DNA of 64,000 nucleotides from Cognaticolwellia beringensis (GCF_002076895.1 NZ_CP020465.1:3038001-3102000), one strand, 5' to 3'. Numbered from the stretch's first letter, positions 1-8,775 are shown. Numbers and translations: made by a program. The notes: generated by a model not told the origin, from the sequence alone.

Positions 1-642
1 AAAGGGAAATAAAGCTAAAGCTCCGGTTATTTCTGGTGGATGTTGACGGCCTAAAATAACAATCCATTCATTTCCTTTCCCCTTACTTTCAATTTTATAA
101 ATGGGTCTACCTTGAGTTGATTTTCCTAAAATATCATAGCTAACATCACTATTTTTTTTAATTTTATTTGCCCAGTCAACATAATACTGATTATTAATGA
201 TTTCCTGTCCAGCAATGAAAGTAGCTTGGGTCGTTGCGGTAAGCCCCATAACTAAACGTTCGCCTTTTAATTCATAATCTTGTAACTTCCAAGTTTTCCC
301 ATCAAGACTGACTTTAGGCGGGTACCGGTGTACATCGTCTTTTACCTCCATAATAATTTTAATTGGGGTAGGTTGATCTGCTTTAATTTGAAAGGCATAC
401 CAAGGACTAGAATTAATAGGCAGACTTCCAGGTGGCGAAGTTTCAGCTATTAGAGTAATCAAATATTCATTGTTACCAATAACTTTACAACTATCCATAC
501 GACCTGTTGAAAAGTTGGTGGTTAGTTGAACCGCTCCTGTACTACATGTTTGCGTATTTTTACTTTCATTTAGAAGAGGTGATGAACAGGAGATTAGTAA
601 AGTACTAGAAAATAACAAGCAAATTAGTAGTGTTTTTTTCAT
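1..642 (-). CDS. M14-family zinc carboxypeptidase, lipoprotein (3' part outside window)
   Basis: The first 214 codons are visible; the gene runs off the left edge, so it is partial. The start is ATG at 642, preceded by a GGAT ribosome site. The protein opens with a lipoprotein signal ending in LLISC (Cys19), so it is probably membrane-anchored on the outer side of the cytoplasm. Residues about 35-115 resemble the beta-sandwich domain that precedes the catalytic domain in CCP-type (M14B) carboxypeptidases, including an SPWYAFQI strand. The peptidase domain then starts (GKSTQGRPIY) and reaches ILGRQHPPEITGAL, where His and Glu of HPPE are the first two zinc ligands. Known CCPs remove C-terminal acidic residues; that this one is glutamate-specific is an inference from family and context. 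It lies downstream of the TonB receptor on the same strand, across a terminator-like hairpin. The family is fairly sure, the substrate unknown. Confidence 0.75.
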   Translation of the reverse strand, partial: MKKTLLICLLFSSTLLISCSSPLLNESKNTQTCSTGAVQLTTNFSTGRMDSCKVIGNNEYLITLIAETSPPGSLPINSSPWYAFQIKADQPTPIKIIMEVKDDVHRYPPKVSLDGKTWKLQDYELKGERLVMGLTATTQATFIAGQEIINNQYYVDWANKIKKNSDVSYDILGKSTQGRPIYKIESKGKGNEWIVILGRQHPPEITGALALFPF

Positions 643-666
643 GATTTTATCCTTTATACAGCTTAG

Positions 667-710
667 GAAAAATAGATATGGCTCAACTGTTACTAGGTTG
701 ATCCATATCT
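667..710 (-). terminator. Rho-independent terminator after the TonB receptor gene
   Basis: Read on the minus strand, two 14-nt arms (674-687 and 697-710, one mismatch) enclose a 9-nt loop and are followed by ATTTTT. It sits just past the receptor stop codon and before the carboxypeptidase start, so the two genes may be only partly co-transcribed. Confidence 0.65.
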
Positions 711-718
711 AATATTAA

Positions 719-3586
719 TTAAAAGGTTTTACTAAGGTTTATGTAGAAATAACGACCGCGATTTGAGTGATAATCGCCAGAGTAACCATGCCAGAAATTA
801 TCTGCTAAAGGTGGTTCTTCGTCTCCAATATTACGCACACCTAATCGAACGTATAATCCTTCAAGCGAACTCTCATCTGAAAATTTATGAGAGCCATATA
901 CATTAACTGTTGTCATGCTGTCTATTGGCAGAAATACTTTTTCACCTTCATCTGACGTGTAATTAGTACTAGTATCGATAAATTCACTAACATAATCGAC
1001 ACTTACACCTGCTCCCCAACCATTAAGTCTCCAGTTAAGTGAACTTTTAGCTCGCCATTCAGGATTTCCATCTTGTTTGATTAGATCGCCTACACCAGCA
1101 ACCTCGACATCTGCAAGGTTTGGATATTTTACTAAATCTTGCTGTGCATCGAGAACTAAGGCAGAGAGGCTATCAACAGACGTTTCATACTTAGTTAACT
1201 TTGCTGCGTTAATATTAAACTCAAAATCACCAAAAGAAGTTTCTAAATCATAGACTAGACCAAAATCAAGACCTGATAATTCTTGGCTTGACGCATTTAT
1301 ATATTTATTATTTACTTGGCTAGCTACCAGCTCTTCATCACGAATAACATTAGAATTACCAGTACCACCATCTTGTCGCAAAACATAATCGTGAGCTAAA
1401 ACCGTATCATAAGGAGCAAGGAAAACGAGATTTTCTTGTTCAATTTTCCAATAATCTACTGTAAATGTTAAGTTTTCAATAGGGTTAAAAATAAGCCCTA
1501 AAGAAGTATTAACACTGTCTTCTGGTTTAAGATTTGAGTTACCTTGACGATTGTCTATAACAGCATAGGTTGAATCTGTCACCGGATCATATTCAGAACT
1601 ACGACGTGGCATACTTGCTTCTTCAGAACTTTGTTGTAGTCCCGGCACTTTAAAACCTCCGGCATAAGATGCTCTTAGACTTAACCAATTAGTAGGTTTA
1701 TAGAACAAAGCAACTTTAGGCTTAAATGCATCGCCTGCATCAGAGAAGTTTTCATAACGAGCAGCAAGTTGAACTTCTGCATACTGATCACCATTGTCAA
1801 TTAGTGGTAATATAAGTTCAGCAAACGCTGAACCAACATTACGACTAGCATTAGAGTCAGTCGTTGCGCTACTCCCGTATAACGAACTTTCATTAATAAC
1901 CCCACTATAGTCTGTAAACGGTAAACTACCATCTACATATTTAGAACGGTCACTGTCATAAGTTTCACGACGAAACTCTACACCTAATGCAATACCTGCA
2001 TCTCCGGCGGGCACAGCGAAAAATTCACTATTACTGGCTTTAAAATCTATTGACGCTAAGCTAGTTTCTGAGTCTGTATGTGCTTGAATTAAAAACTGGT
2101 CGCTAATTGATTTGGCAACTAATGGTCTTTCACCAATTGTATTAGGGTTGTTAATATCACCACCACCAAAAACGTTATAAGCGGTGCTTTCATCGGTACT
2201 GTTCACTGCTTTTTCAAAGGCATTGACATCAATACGTGTGCTTTGGTCATTAGTTTCCGCTTCACTGTAAAATGCAGCACTTTCCCAATCCCAATCGCCT
2301 ATATAGCCTTTAAATCCGGCTAACACTCGAAAACTTGTATCTTTAACTGTAACCGTTCTTGGTCCGATATCAGTAGGACGAAATCTCCGTAAAAGTACTT
2401 CTTCGTCAAATGGATTATAAAATGCATCTGCTGCTATATTAAAACGATGCTTACTGCCATTGTGGTTTTGCTCTGATTGATTGGTAAGCTCTGCTTGGTA
2501 ATAAATACCTTCCGAAAAAAACTCAACATTATCATTAACTTCATGGGTAAAATGAGTATAGAAATTTACTCTTTCAGCATCTGAAGATAGTGGTCGAGTG
2601 GTACCTCGGTCAAAACGTATATCTTGGCCTGTACTGCCCTGATCAACACAAACACCTTCGACATCCAGTGCTGAATCTACACACCCTGATAAGGAATCAG
2701 GTTGGAGATGAAATGTGCCCAAGCTATCACTATTAAACTCGCCCCAGGGAGTATCTGAGCTTCTGTTATCTAATTGAGAATCACCAATAAACTCTTCAGG
2801 TAACCCAGGATAATCACGTCTATCATGACTTGCTGAATAAGCACGTTCAGTTGCCATCATGCCATTACGGTCATAAATAGTAACTGAGCCAACTAAATTT
2901 GAACGACCATCATTAAGCTCTATGCCACCTAGGTAACTAAAAGTCGTTTCATCTAGCGGAGTTCCTTCAGATTGGCCGTACCTAAGGCTAAGTTTACTAC
3001 CGACATATTCACTATCAAGTGCATAATTAACTACGCCGGCAATTGCATCTGAACCATAAACAGCAGCAGCGCCGTCACGTAATACTTCAAGTGAACGCAG
3101 ACCGGAAACAGGCAAAGTGTTTGAGTTCACAGTATTAACAGGTACTTTATTTGCGCCTGATTTAGATTGAGTTCCTGGGTGATTAACCATACGGCGGCCA
3201 TTAAGTAACACAAGAGTATTTCCAGCGCCTAAACCACGTAGGTTGAATGAGCCTACATCTCCACGGGCATCGTTAACGTTTGAAGACCCTGTGGTTTCAC
3301 CAAAGTTAACAGATCCCATTTGCGGAATTGAGCGTAGTAACTCATCACCTGACATTGCCGCTGAATTTTCAATATCAGCTGCAGTTAAAGCAGTTACGGG
3401 TAAAGTGTTTACATCAGTAGCACGTTTAATGTTACTGCCTATAACTGTAACGCGTTCAATTTCAGCATCTTTCGTTCTCTGTGCTTCTTCCGCTTGTACA
3501 GAATATGTTGATAATGCAGCTAATAGACATAAACTTATTCGTGTTTGTTTAAATTCGAATTTAGTTTTTAGTTTCATCTTTCTCAC
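719..3586 (-). CDS. TonB-dependent outer-membrane receptor
   Basis: A 955-residue protein with a signal peptide (residues 1 to about 32, cleavage near SVQA-EE), a plug domain (about 46-190, opening with VTVIGSNIKRAT) and a long beta-barrel ending in the outer-membrane signature YINLSKTF with terminal Phe. Such receptors import scarce ligands across the outer membrane using TonB/ExbBD energy. There is no siderophore or B12 gene nearby; the neighbours are a carboxypeptidase, a glutamate-type symporter and an amino-acid decarboxylase-like enzyme, so a peptide or amino-acid-derived ligand is the best guess (inference). The promoter region carries a perfect LysR-type palindrome about 113-135 bp upstream of the start, which suggests control by the regulator at 7505-8380. 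The start is Met1 because the hydrophobic signal core follows the basic stretch MRKMKLKTK. Confidence 0.9.
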   Translation of the reverse strand: MRKMKLKTKFEFKQTRISLCLLAALSTYSVQAEEAQRTKDAEIERVTVIGSNIKRATDVNTLPVTALTAADIENSAAMSGDELLRSIPQMGSVNFGETTGSSNVNDARGDVGSFNLRGLGAGNTLVLLNGRRMVNHPGTQSKSGANKVPVNTVNSNTLPVSGLRSLEVLRDGAAAVYGSDAIAGVVNYALDSEYVGSKLSLRYGQSEGTPLDETTFSYLGGIELNDGRSNLVGSVTIYDRNGMMATERAYSASHDRRDYPGLPEEFIGDSQLDNRSSDTPWGEFNSDSLGTFHLQPDSLSGCVDSALDVEGVCVDQGSTGQDIRFDRGTTRPLSSDAERVNFYTHFTHEVNDNVEFFSEGIYYQAELTNQSEQNHNGSKHRFNIAADAFYNPFDEEVLLRRFRPTDIGPRTVTVKDTSFRVLAGFKGYIGDWDWESAAFYSEAETNDQSTRIDVNAFEKAVNSTDESTAYNVFGGGDINNPNTIGERPLVAKSISDQFLIQAHTDSETSLASIDFKASNSEFFAVPAGDAGIALGVEFRRETYDSDRSKYVDGSLPFTDYSGVINESSLYGSSATTDSNASRNVGSAFAELILPLIDNGDQYAEVQLAARYENFSDAGDAFKPKVALFYKPTNWLSLRASYAGGFKVPGLQQSSEEASMPRRSSEYDPVTDSTYAVIDNRQGNSNLKPEDSVNTSLGLIFNPIENLTFTVDYWKIEQENLVFLAPYDTVLAHDYVLRQDGGTGNSNVIRDEELVASQVNNKYINASSQELSGLDFGLVYDLETSFGDFEFNINAAKLTKYETSVDSLSALVLDAQQDLVKYPNLADVEVAGVGDLIKQDGNPEWRAKSSLNWRLNGWGAGVSVDYVSEFIDTSTNYTSDEGEKVFLPIDSMTTVNVYGSHKFSDESSLEGLYVRLGVRNIGDEEPPLADNFWHGYSGDYHSNRGRYFYINLSKTF

Positions 3587-3698
3587 CCTTTGGTTTTAAC
3601 TTATTATAATTAGTCAAATATGTTGATTACTTAATCATCTCTCTGCTTAGTACCTTAAACTTAAATTCACTCTTTCTACAATTAACGCTTTATTCATC

Positions 3699-3721
3699 GT
3701 CTATAACCTTAGGTTATAGAC
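3699..3721. promoter_or_regulatory. LysR-type operator, copy 1 (upstream of TonB receptor)
   Basis: Perfect inverted repeat GTCTATAACC-TTA-GGTTATAGAC with 10-bp arms and a 3-bp centre. It contains the T-N11-A spacing typical of LysR-type binding sites. The inner core ATAACC-N3-GGTTAT recurs exactly at 4712-4726 in front of the decarboxylase gene. Confidence 0.65.
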
Positions 3722-3886
3722 TTGTTTGATAAGCTAAGCATTATATTGAATCAATTAATTTATTTTTGAATTTATATAAATTTAGGTTTTCTATAAATTC
3801 AAGATAATTACAAAAAACATTTGAAGTATAACGATTAAAATAAGGCGGCTAAAACAAGGGTATGTATACCAGAGTTAAATAATTAA

Positions 3887-4093
3887 TTAGCAATATATGA
3901 TGTAATTTAATAAAGAACACAATTGTCGATTAGCCAATTAGAGCTTGTTAATGTCTATTACTCTTGAGTTTCTTAAATCCTTTCTCACTCTTTTTATTCT
4001 ATTTAAATCTGAGGTTTTACTGGATGACCATCTATTCATAGCATCACTTAAGTTAAGGACTGAATCTAATTGAATAATGGATACCCTCAGCTT
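3887..4093 (-). pseudogene. Decayed coding remnant, possibly the C-terminus of a large NAD-specific glutamate dehydrogenase
   Basis: On the minus strand an uninterrupted reading of about 50 codons contains LNRIKRVRKDLRNS and then, after an in-frame TAA at 3938-3940, continues LANRQLCSLL. The pattern of a basic helix followed by a short LA-R-L-LL tail resembles the extreme C-terminus of the large (about 1600-residue) NAD-dependent glutamate dehydrogenases. There is no start codon or ribosome site, and stops flank it on both sides. That this was once coding is moderately likely; the family assignment is from memory of the C-terminal pattern only and is weak. Confidence 0.3.
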
Positions 4094-4189
4094 TTATTTT
4101 AACTATAATAATAAGGAAAATAAGCTAGCCTAGACCAGTTCTCTGTAGTTTTTACTTTTCTGTTTGTTCTATTAACAAAGGGCGGCTAA

Positions 4190-4381
4190 TTATTCTACTT
4201 GTTTCACAGTACAAAAGTTGTACCCCTCAACAGGTATATCAAGCTCAAGTGCTTTTTTTACCCTGTCACAAAATACAACACTTGAAACTGTAAGAACTTG
4301 AGTTTTATTGACAATATCCAAACCATCCGATTATTGCTCTACTAGTGAAAGGGTAAAGTAACTTACTCTTAACTTATTTTT
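4190..4381 (-). pseudogene. Decayed coding remnant of unknown family
   Basis: Minus-strand reading of about 63 codons with one internal TAA (4331-4333), ending at TAA 4190-4192. The readable part includes LTVSSVVFCDRVKKALEL and GYNFCTVKQVE, with the composition of a real protein. The last 30 residues loosely resemble the C-terminal pattern of Imm11/DUF1629-type proteins (V-S-RFK-LE--G--F-PV), but this is a weak match. No start codon fits, so this is taken as a gene relic. Confidence 0.3.
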
Positions 4382-4671
4382 TCAATATCTGAATGCCAGA
4401 ACAATAACATTGGAAAATCATGGCAATACTTTCTTCGGGTCTTGAGTTATTGATAAACCAAATAGCTATTAAAAGATAAAAGCGTTGCACTTCAATTATC
4501 ATATTTATTAAAGTTTACGAATAAACGGGTTTAATTTAAAAGACATATCTTAAGTCACAATGGTTACCTTATGATAAAAGATAAACTATATATTCAAAGT
4601 CTATGCAGTAAGTTAAAAACAGACAGATTCAATTGCTTTACTTAAGCATACCTAAAGGTGGTGACACTTAG

Positions 4672-4703
4672 ATTCAACGGATTAGTTAATTATTCCGTTG
4701 AAT
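4672..4703. repeat. Perfect 10-bp inverted repeat (hairpin) upstream of the decarboxylase gene
   Basis: ATTCAACGGA and TCCGTTGAAT flank a 12-nt AT-rich loop. No T-run follows on either strand, so it is not a clear terminator. It lies immediately before operator copy 2. Confidence 0.5.
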
Positions 4704-4710
4704 AAAGCGC

Positions 4711-4727
4711 CATAACCAAAGGTTATT
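4711..4727. promoter_or_regulatory. LysR-type operator, copy 2 (upstream of decarboxylase)
   Basis: ATAACC-AAA-GGTTAT, with the same half-sites, 3-bp centre and T-N11-A spacing as copy 1, centred about 128 bp upstream of the decarboxylase start. A second, wider CATAAC...GTTATG pair lies just downstream (about 4733-4752) and could be an accessory half-site pair. Confidence 0.6.
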
Positions 4728-4846
4728 GAGTTCATAACATTTACTATTGTTGATTTGGTTATGATTAAACTATCTTGGGTTAGTGAAACAAGGTATGCAC
4801 ATCACATTTAGGTGGTGTCATTTTTTCCCGTAAATTTTAAAAAGAT

Positions 4847-6142
4847 ATGCTAATGACTAGAAAGCAAAAAATAATACAATGCGCTATTAATACCAATATC
4901 ATCGATGATAATTTGACTGCTATAGGCATAATGGACTTAGATAGATTAAAGCAAACCGTAAAGGATGCTTATGATGCTTTCCCTGAAAATTTTTATCATA
5001 CCTTTGCCGTTAAAGCGAATGCATTGGTGAGTGTTTTAAAGTCATTACGTGAATATGGTATGGGGGCTGAAGTTGCGAGTCCAGGAGAATTATTAATTGC
5101 GTTAAAAGCTGGCTATAGTCATGACAGTATAATCTTTGATTCTCCAGCAAAAACAATGGCAGATTTACGTACTTGTATCAAATATGGCATTTCTCTTAAT
5201 ATAGATAATTTGCAAGAACTTGCTCGTATAGATGCATTAATGTTGGAATTTCCAGAAACAAAATCAGTGATTGGTTTTCGTGTAAACCCGCAAATTGGCA
5301 GTGGAAAAATCAGTTCAACCAGTACAGCTACAGCAACATCAAAATTTGGTTATGCACTAGCTGACGGAAATAACAAACAAAAACTTATTGAAATATATAA
5401 AGCACGACCGTGGTTGAAAAGCATACACACTCATACCGGTTCACAAGGTTGTGAATTAACGCTAATGGCTAGTGGTGTTTACTCAATTACTGCATTAGCA
5501 GAAGAAATTAATTCATATATTGGTCATCAACAAGTTGTTCGTTTAGATATTGGTGGAGGTTTGCCTGTAAACTTTATCAGTGAAGAAGTTAGCCCAACTT
5601 TCAAAGAATATGCAGATGTATTATCAGAAAAAGTACCTTTACTCTTTACGAATAAATACCAAGTAAAAACAGAGTTTGGTCGTGCTATTGCCGCAAAAAA
5701 TGGTGTTATTGTTACTCGTGTTGAGTACACCAAAAATTCAGGAGGGAGACATATAGCGACAACACATGCTGGTGCTCAAATACTTACTCGTACAGCATTC
5801 TTACCTAAATCATGGCCACTACGTGTAACTGGCTTCTTACCTTGCGGCGAAGAAAAAACAAGTATTCAATCTGAAGTTATCCCTACGGATGTCGCAGGAC
5901 CTTGTTGTTTTGCTGGTGACTTGATTTGTGTTGATCAGCAACTGCCCAAATTAGAAGCTAATGATTATGTGATGGTTCATGACACTGGCGGTTACTATTT
6001 TAGTAATCATTTTGATTATAATAGTCTACCCCGTATTGGTGTATATGCTGTTAGTGGTGACGATGATGCTTTAATCATAAAATGTATTCGCAAAGCAGAT
6101 ACCGTTGAAGATGTCTTAGCGAAAATGGAGTATCGAGAATAA
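4847..6142 (+). CDS. Fold-type III PLP-dependent decarboxylase, LysA-like but divergent
   Basis: A 431-residue enzyme of the ornithine/diaminopimelate/arginine decarboxylase fold. The PLP lysine is in FAVKAN (Lys56); HTGSQG, the glycine-rich LDIGGG and the C-terminal GPCCFAGD carry the other family sites, with a cysteine kept near residue 352. It departs from standard LysA: the phosphate-binding EPGR is EFGR here, and the C-E-SGD substrate motif reads C-FAGD, which argues against meso-diaminopimelate as substrate. A basic or D-amino-acid-like substrate is possible. The adjacent regulator is of the LysR/NocR type, a subgroup that often controls amino-acid decarboxylase or opine genes. It is followed by gltS and lysR on the same strand, probably one transcript starting near operator copy 2. 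The ribosome site is weak; a second ATG two codons downstream is equally possible. Confidence 0.75.
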   Translation: MLMTRKQKIIQCAINTNIIDDNLTAIGIMDLDRLKQTVKDAYDAFPENFYHTFAVKANALVSVLKSLREYGMGAEVASPGELLIALKAGYSHDSIIFDSPAKTMADLRTCIKYGISLNIDNLQELARIDALMLEFPETKSVIGFRVNPQIGSGKISSTSTATATSKFGYALADGNNKQKLIEIYKARPWLKSIHTHTGSQGCELTLMASGVYSITALAEEINSYIGHQQVVRLDIGGGLPVNFISEEVSPTFKEYADVLSEKVPLLFTNKYQVKTEFGRAIAAKNGVIVTRVEYTKNSGGRHIATTHAGAQILTRTAFLPKSWPLRVTGFLPCGEEKTSIQSEVIPTDVAGPCCFAGDLICVDQQLPKLEANDYVMVHDTGGYYFSNHFDYNSLPRIGVYAVSGDDDALIIKCIRKADTVEDVLAKMEYRE

Positions 6143-6249
6143 CCCTCAAAGCTGTTGTGGCCGACATTTGTTAGATTTTAAGTAAATCCAAACGATCAAG
6201 TAGTAATTCATAAAGTTAAGTTTAATTATAAATAAATGTGGATAAATGC

Positions 6250-7461
6250 ATGAGTATTGAAGTAAACATTACAGAAACATTAGCCGTTGCCTTATTGATC
6301 CTTTTTGCTGGCTATTTCTGTAACTCTAAAGTGAAATTTTTACGGAATAACAACATCCCTGAGCCTGTAGTAGGTGGAATTGTTTTTTCACTGTTAGCTG
6401 CTATTGCACATTCACTGTTTGATATTAATTTAAACTTTGATATGAGCTTCAAAACCCCCTTAATGACAATGTTTTTCACTACGGTAGGACTTGGAGCAAG
6501 TTTTTCACTATTACTTAAAGGAGGTCCCAAAGTTGTGCTATTTCTGTTTACTGCCACTTTATATTTACTTGTACAAAATGCTATTGGAATTTCTTTGGCT
6601 ACAGCAACAGGCCTGAATCCTCTTATGGGCCTTATTGGAGGCTCTGTAACATTGTCAGGTGGGCATGGTAATGGTGCAACCTATGCAGATTTGTTTATCA
6701 ATGAATACAATATGCATTCAAGTGTTTTCGAATTGTCTATGGCTGCCGCTACATTGGGGTTAGTGTTAGGTGGATTAGTAGGTGGACCCGTTAGTGAAAG
6801 ACTTATCAATAGATACAACTTAAAAGCTGATGAATATAATACAGATTTTGATGATACTGTTACCTTTAATCCTGAAGGTCATGACTTAGTTACACCCAAG
6901 AAAATGATGGAAACCTTGTTTGTTATCTTGTTCTGTATGGGATTAGGTCATGTAGTTTATCTTAGCTTAAAAACTTCAGGAATCGTTTTACCTGCCTTTT
7001 TAATCCCTTTATTGTTTGGTGTGCTCGCGACAAACTTATGTGAATTTTCGAAACAATACACGATAAGTAAAGCTTGTATTGATTTATGGGGAACCATGGC
7101 ATTATCTATTTTTCTTGCGATGGCGCTAATGTCATTAAAAGTATGGGAACTCTTTAATCTAGCGGGGCCTATGGTGTTTATTATTTTAGTTCAAGCAGTG
7201 ATGTTAATGTTTTTTGCTTATTTTATTACATTTCGAATCATGGGGAAGAATTATAATGCCGCTATTATTGCTGGTGGTCATTGTGGTTTTGGCTTAGGTG
7301 CCACTCCAACAGCTGTTGCAAATATGGAAGCTTTAGTCGCTCGACATGGCCCATCACCACAAGCCTTTTTAGTCGTTCCATTAGTCGGAGCATTCTTCAT
7401 TGATATAACGAATGCTTTGGTTATTCAGCTTTATTTAAGCCTGCCATTTGTATTAGGTTAA
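6250..7461 (+). CDS. gltS: Sodium/glutamate symporter, GltS family
   Basis: A 403-residue integral membrane protein with about ten hydrophobic helices in two inverted halves. Each half carries the family re-entrant loop signature: GGHGNGATYADLF in the first and GGHCGFGLGATPTAVANM in the second. GltS proteins import L-glutamate (some also D-glutamate) with sodium. The start is placed at ATG 6250 rather than the upstream GTG at 6238 because GGAT lies 7 nt before it and the length (403) matches the usual 400. It lies about 108 bp after the decarboxylase and 43 bp before the regulator. The gap before it has no palindromic operator, so it is probably read from the decarboxylase promoter. Substrate within the glutamate class is likely but untested. 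Confidence 0.85.
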   Translation: MSIEVNITETLAVALLILFAGYFCNSKVKFLRNNNIPEPVVGGIVFSLLAAIAHSLFDINLNFDMSFKTPLMTMFFTTVGLGASFSLLLKGGPKVVLFLFTATLYLLVQNAIGISLATATGLNPLMGLIGGSVTLSGGHGNGATYADLFINEYNMHSSVFELSMAAATLGLVLGGLVGGPVSERLINRYNLKADEYNTDFDDTVTFNPEGHDLVTPKKMMETLFVILFCMGLGHVVYLSLKTSGIVLPAFLIPLLFGVLATNLCEFSKQYTISKACIDLWGTMALSIFLAMALMSLKVWELFNLAGPMVFIILVQAVMLMFFAYFITFRIMGKNYNAAIIAGGHCGFGLGATPTAVANMEALVARHGPSPQAFLVVPLVGAFFIDITNALVIQLYLSLPFVLG

Positions 7462-7504
7462 ACCAAATAATGTTAATGTGTAATTAACAAAATGGAGTTA
7501 ATGA

Positions 7505-8380
7505 ATGCGACTTAGACACATAGAAATATTTCATGCAATATATACAACGGGCTCGATTACTAAAGCAGCCGGAATGTTACATGTATCACAGCCTTCAGTG
7601 AGTAAAGTATTATCTCATGCAGAAGTGCAATTAGGCTTTAGGTTATTTGAACGTGTTAAAGGCAGGCTTATCCCTACAAGCGAAGCAGAAATGATGTTTA
7701 GCGAAGTAGATAAAATATACCACCAACTAAGAACCATTAAAAACACCGCTAAAAATATTAGAAACTCTGAATTTGGCAAGATAAGTTTAGGAGTAACACC
7801 AGCATTAGGGTTGAACATAGTCCCTAATGCTGTAGCTGAATTTCATAAAGTCCATCCTGAGGTAAACTTTGACATAGCTACTGTTCACAATGAATCTGTC
7901 ATGCAATCACTACTTGAGCATAAATGTGACTTAGCCATTTTATTTTGTCCAAAAGACCGGCCAAATATTACCAATATAGAACTTTGCCAAACAGAATTAG
8001 TGGTTGTTTACCCTAAAGCTAAATTTCCTGATTGTCCTAAAAAACTTACTTTAAAAGAACTCGAAAAATTTGAATTTATTGATATTAATGATAGTGGGCC
8101 ATTAGGTGACTTATTATGGTCAAGAATGATGGAAGAAAATGTTTTTCCAAAGTCATCTATAAAAGTTCAAACCTACTACATAGCTACAAAATTGGTAGAA
8201 CAAGGTGCAGGCTTATGTGTGGTGGACAAACATACTGCTCAAAGTGCTATGTCAGACAATATATCAATAGCATCTTTTGATCCTCCTTTGAACTTTACCA
8301 TAAACGCCTTACACCTAGACAATAATGGTTTATCTAGAGTAGTTGATGATTTTATTCCTGTTTTACTCAATAAGTTTTAA
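7505..8380 (+). CDS. LysR-type transcriptional regulator of the cluster
   Basis: A 291-residue LysR-type protein. The winged helix-turn-helix fills residues 1-60 (MRLRHIEIFHAIYTTGSITK, then SQPSVSKVLSHAE), followed by the periplasmic-binding-like effector domain. The opening, with RHIEIFHA and LFERVKGRL, is close to the pattern of E. coli LysR, which controls lysA, and of the opine regulators NocR/OccR, which fits its place beside a LysA-like decarboxylase. Ribosome site TGGAG lies about 7 nt upstream. It is the only regulator near the ATAACC-N3-GGTTAT palindromes and so the best candidate to bind them (inference). The effector is unknown; glutamate, a basic amino acid or a peptide-derived amino acid are all possible. 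Confidence 0.88.
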   Translation: MRLRHIEIFHAIYTTGSITKAAGMLHVSQPSVSKVLSHAEVQLGFRLFERVKGRLIPTSEAEMMFSEVDKIYHQLRTIKNTAKNIRNSEFGKISLGVTPALGLNIVPNAVAEFHKVHPEVNFDIATVHNESVMQSLLEHKCDLAILFCPKDRPNITNIELCQTELVVVYPKAKFPDCPKKLTLKELEKFEFIDINDSGPLGDLLWSRMMEENVFPKSSIKVQTYYIATKLVEQGAGLCVVDKHTAQSAMSDNISIASFDPPLNFTINALHLDNNGLSRVVDDFIPVLLNKF

Positions 8381-8401
8381 GTATTGGTTAAATACTCCTT
8401 G

Positions 8402-8418
8402 TATAACCTAAGTCTATG
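8402..8418. promoter_or_regulatory. Degenerate LysR-type operator, copy 3 (upstream of small ORF)
   Basis: TATAACC-TAA-GTCTATG: one perfect half-site matching copies 1 and 2, a 3-bp centre, and a degenerate second half. T-N11-A spacing is kept. It is centred about 90 bp upstream of the 57-codon ORF, suggesting the small ORF and capA belong to the same regulon. Confidence 0.45.
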
Positions 8419-8499
8419 ACGAAATGAATTTTTAATTATAGTTTTCTTTTACAAAGGCGTTCAAAATCGATTCATACTCATTTAAAAACACAAGAGGAT

Positions 8500-8673
8500 A
8501 TGATGAATAATATTGACGTTAATAGCGAAGGTAATAAGGTTGAAGATCGAAAAGAAATATCGAACAATAATACGAAGTCAAATAACACTTCCAACTATAA
8601 TAACAAACCACTTATGAGGTACTTTGATCTTACTGATGAGTCAAATAATAACTATGTGTTGGGCTATAATTAA
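8500..8673 (+). CDS. Small Asn-rich ORF, 57 residues, unknown function
   Basis: ATG at 8500 (a second in-frame ATG follows at once) with the ribosome site AAGAGG about 3 nt before it; stop TAA at 8671-8673. The peptide is polar, has no cysteine, no signal peptide and no membrane segment; 16 of 57 residues are Asn. It splits into a charged N-terminal part (NKVEDRKEIS), an Asn/Ser/Thr linker, and a C-terminal part with bulky residues (PLMRYFDLTDES then YVLGYN). It lies between the regulator and capA, downstream of operator copy 3. It could be a precursor peptide or a small partner of the CapA protein; no RiPP-modifying enzyme is visible in the window. Coding status is supported by the ribosome site, the operator and the complete frame, but not by recognised homology. 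Confidence 0.5.
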   Translation: MMNNIDVNSEGNKVEDRKEISNNNTKSNNTSNYNNKPLMRYFDLTDESNNNYVLGYN

Positions 8674-8709
8674 TAGTAGTTATAACTGAATGGTGTTGTG
8701 TTAAAAGGG

Positions 8710-8728
8710 AAGTTCATAGTCTGAACTT
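8710..8728. repeat. Short hairpin between small ORF and capA
   Basis: AAGTTCA-TAGTC-TGAACTT, with outer AAAGG/CCTTT that could extend the stem. It is placed where an attenuating or processing hairpin would set the ratio of small ORF to capA message. The T-stretch after it is short, so termination is at best partial. Confidence 0.45.
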
Positions 8729-8775
8729 TTAACCTTTCATACTATTGGAATCAATTTTTAAATAGGTGTTACTAG

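Noticed and set aside
3243..3599. 118-residue plus-strand frame
   Set aside because: It is antisense to the signal and plug region of the TonB receptor, without ribosome site or recognisable product.
8500..8673. Graspetide or other RiPP precursor
   Set aside because: The MRYFDLTDES stretch recalls graspetide precursors, but no ATP-grasp, radical SAM, YcaO or lanthipeptide enzyme is in the window.
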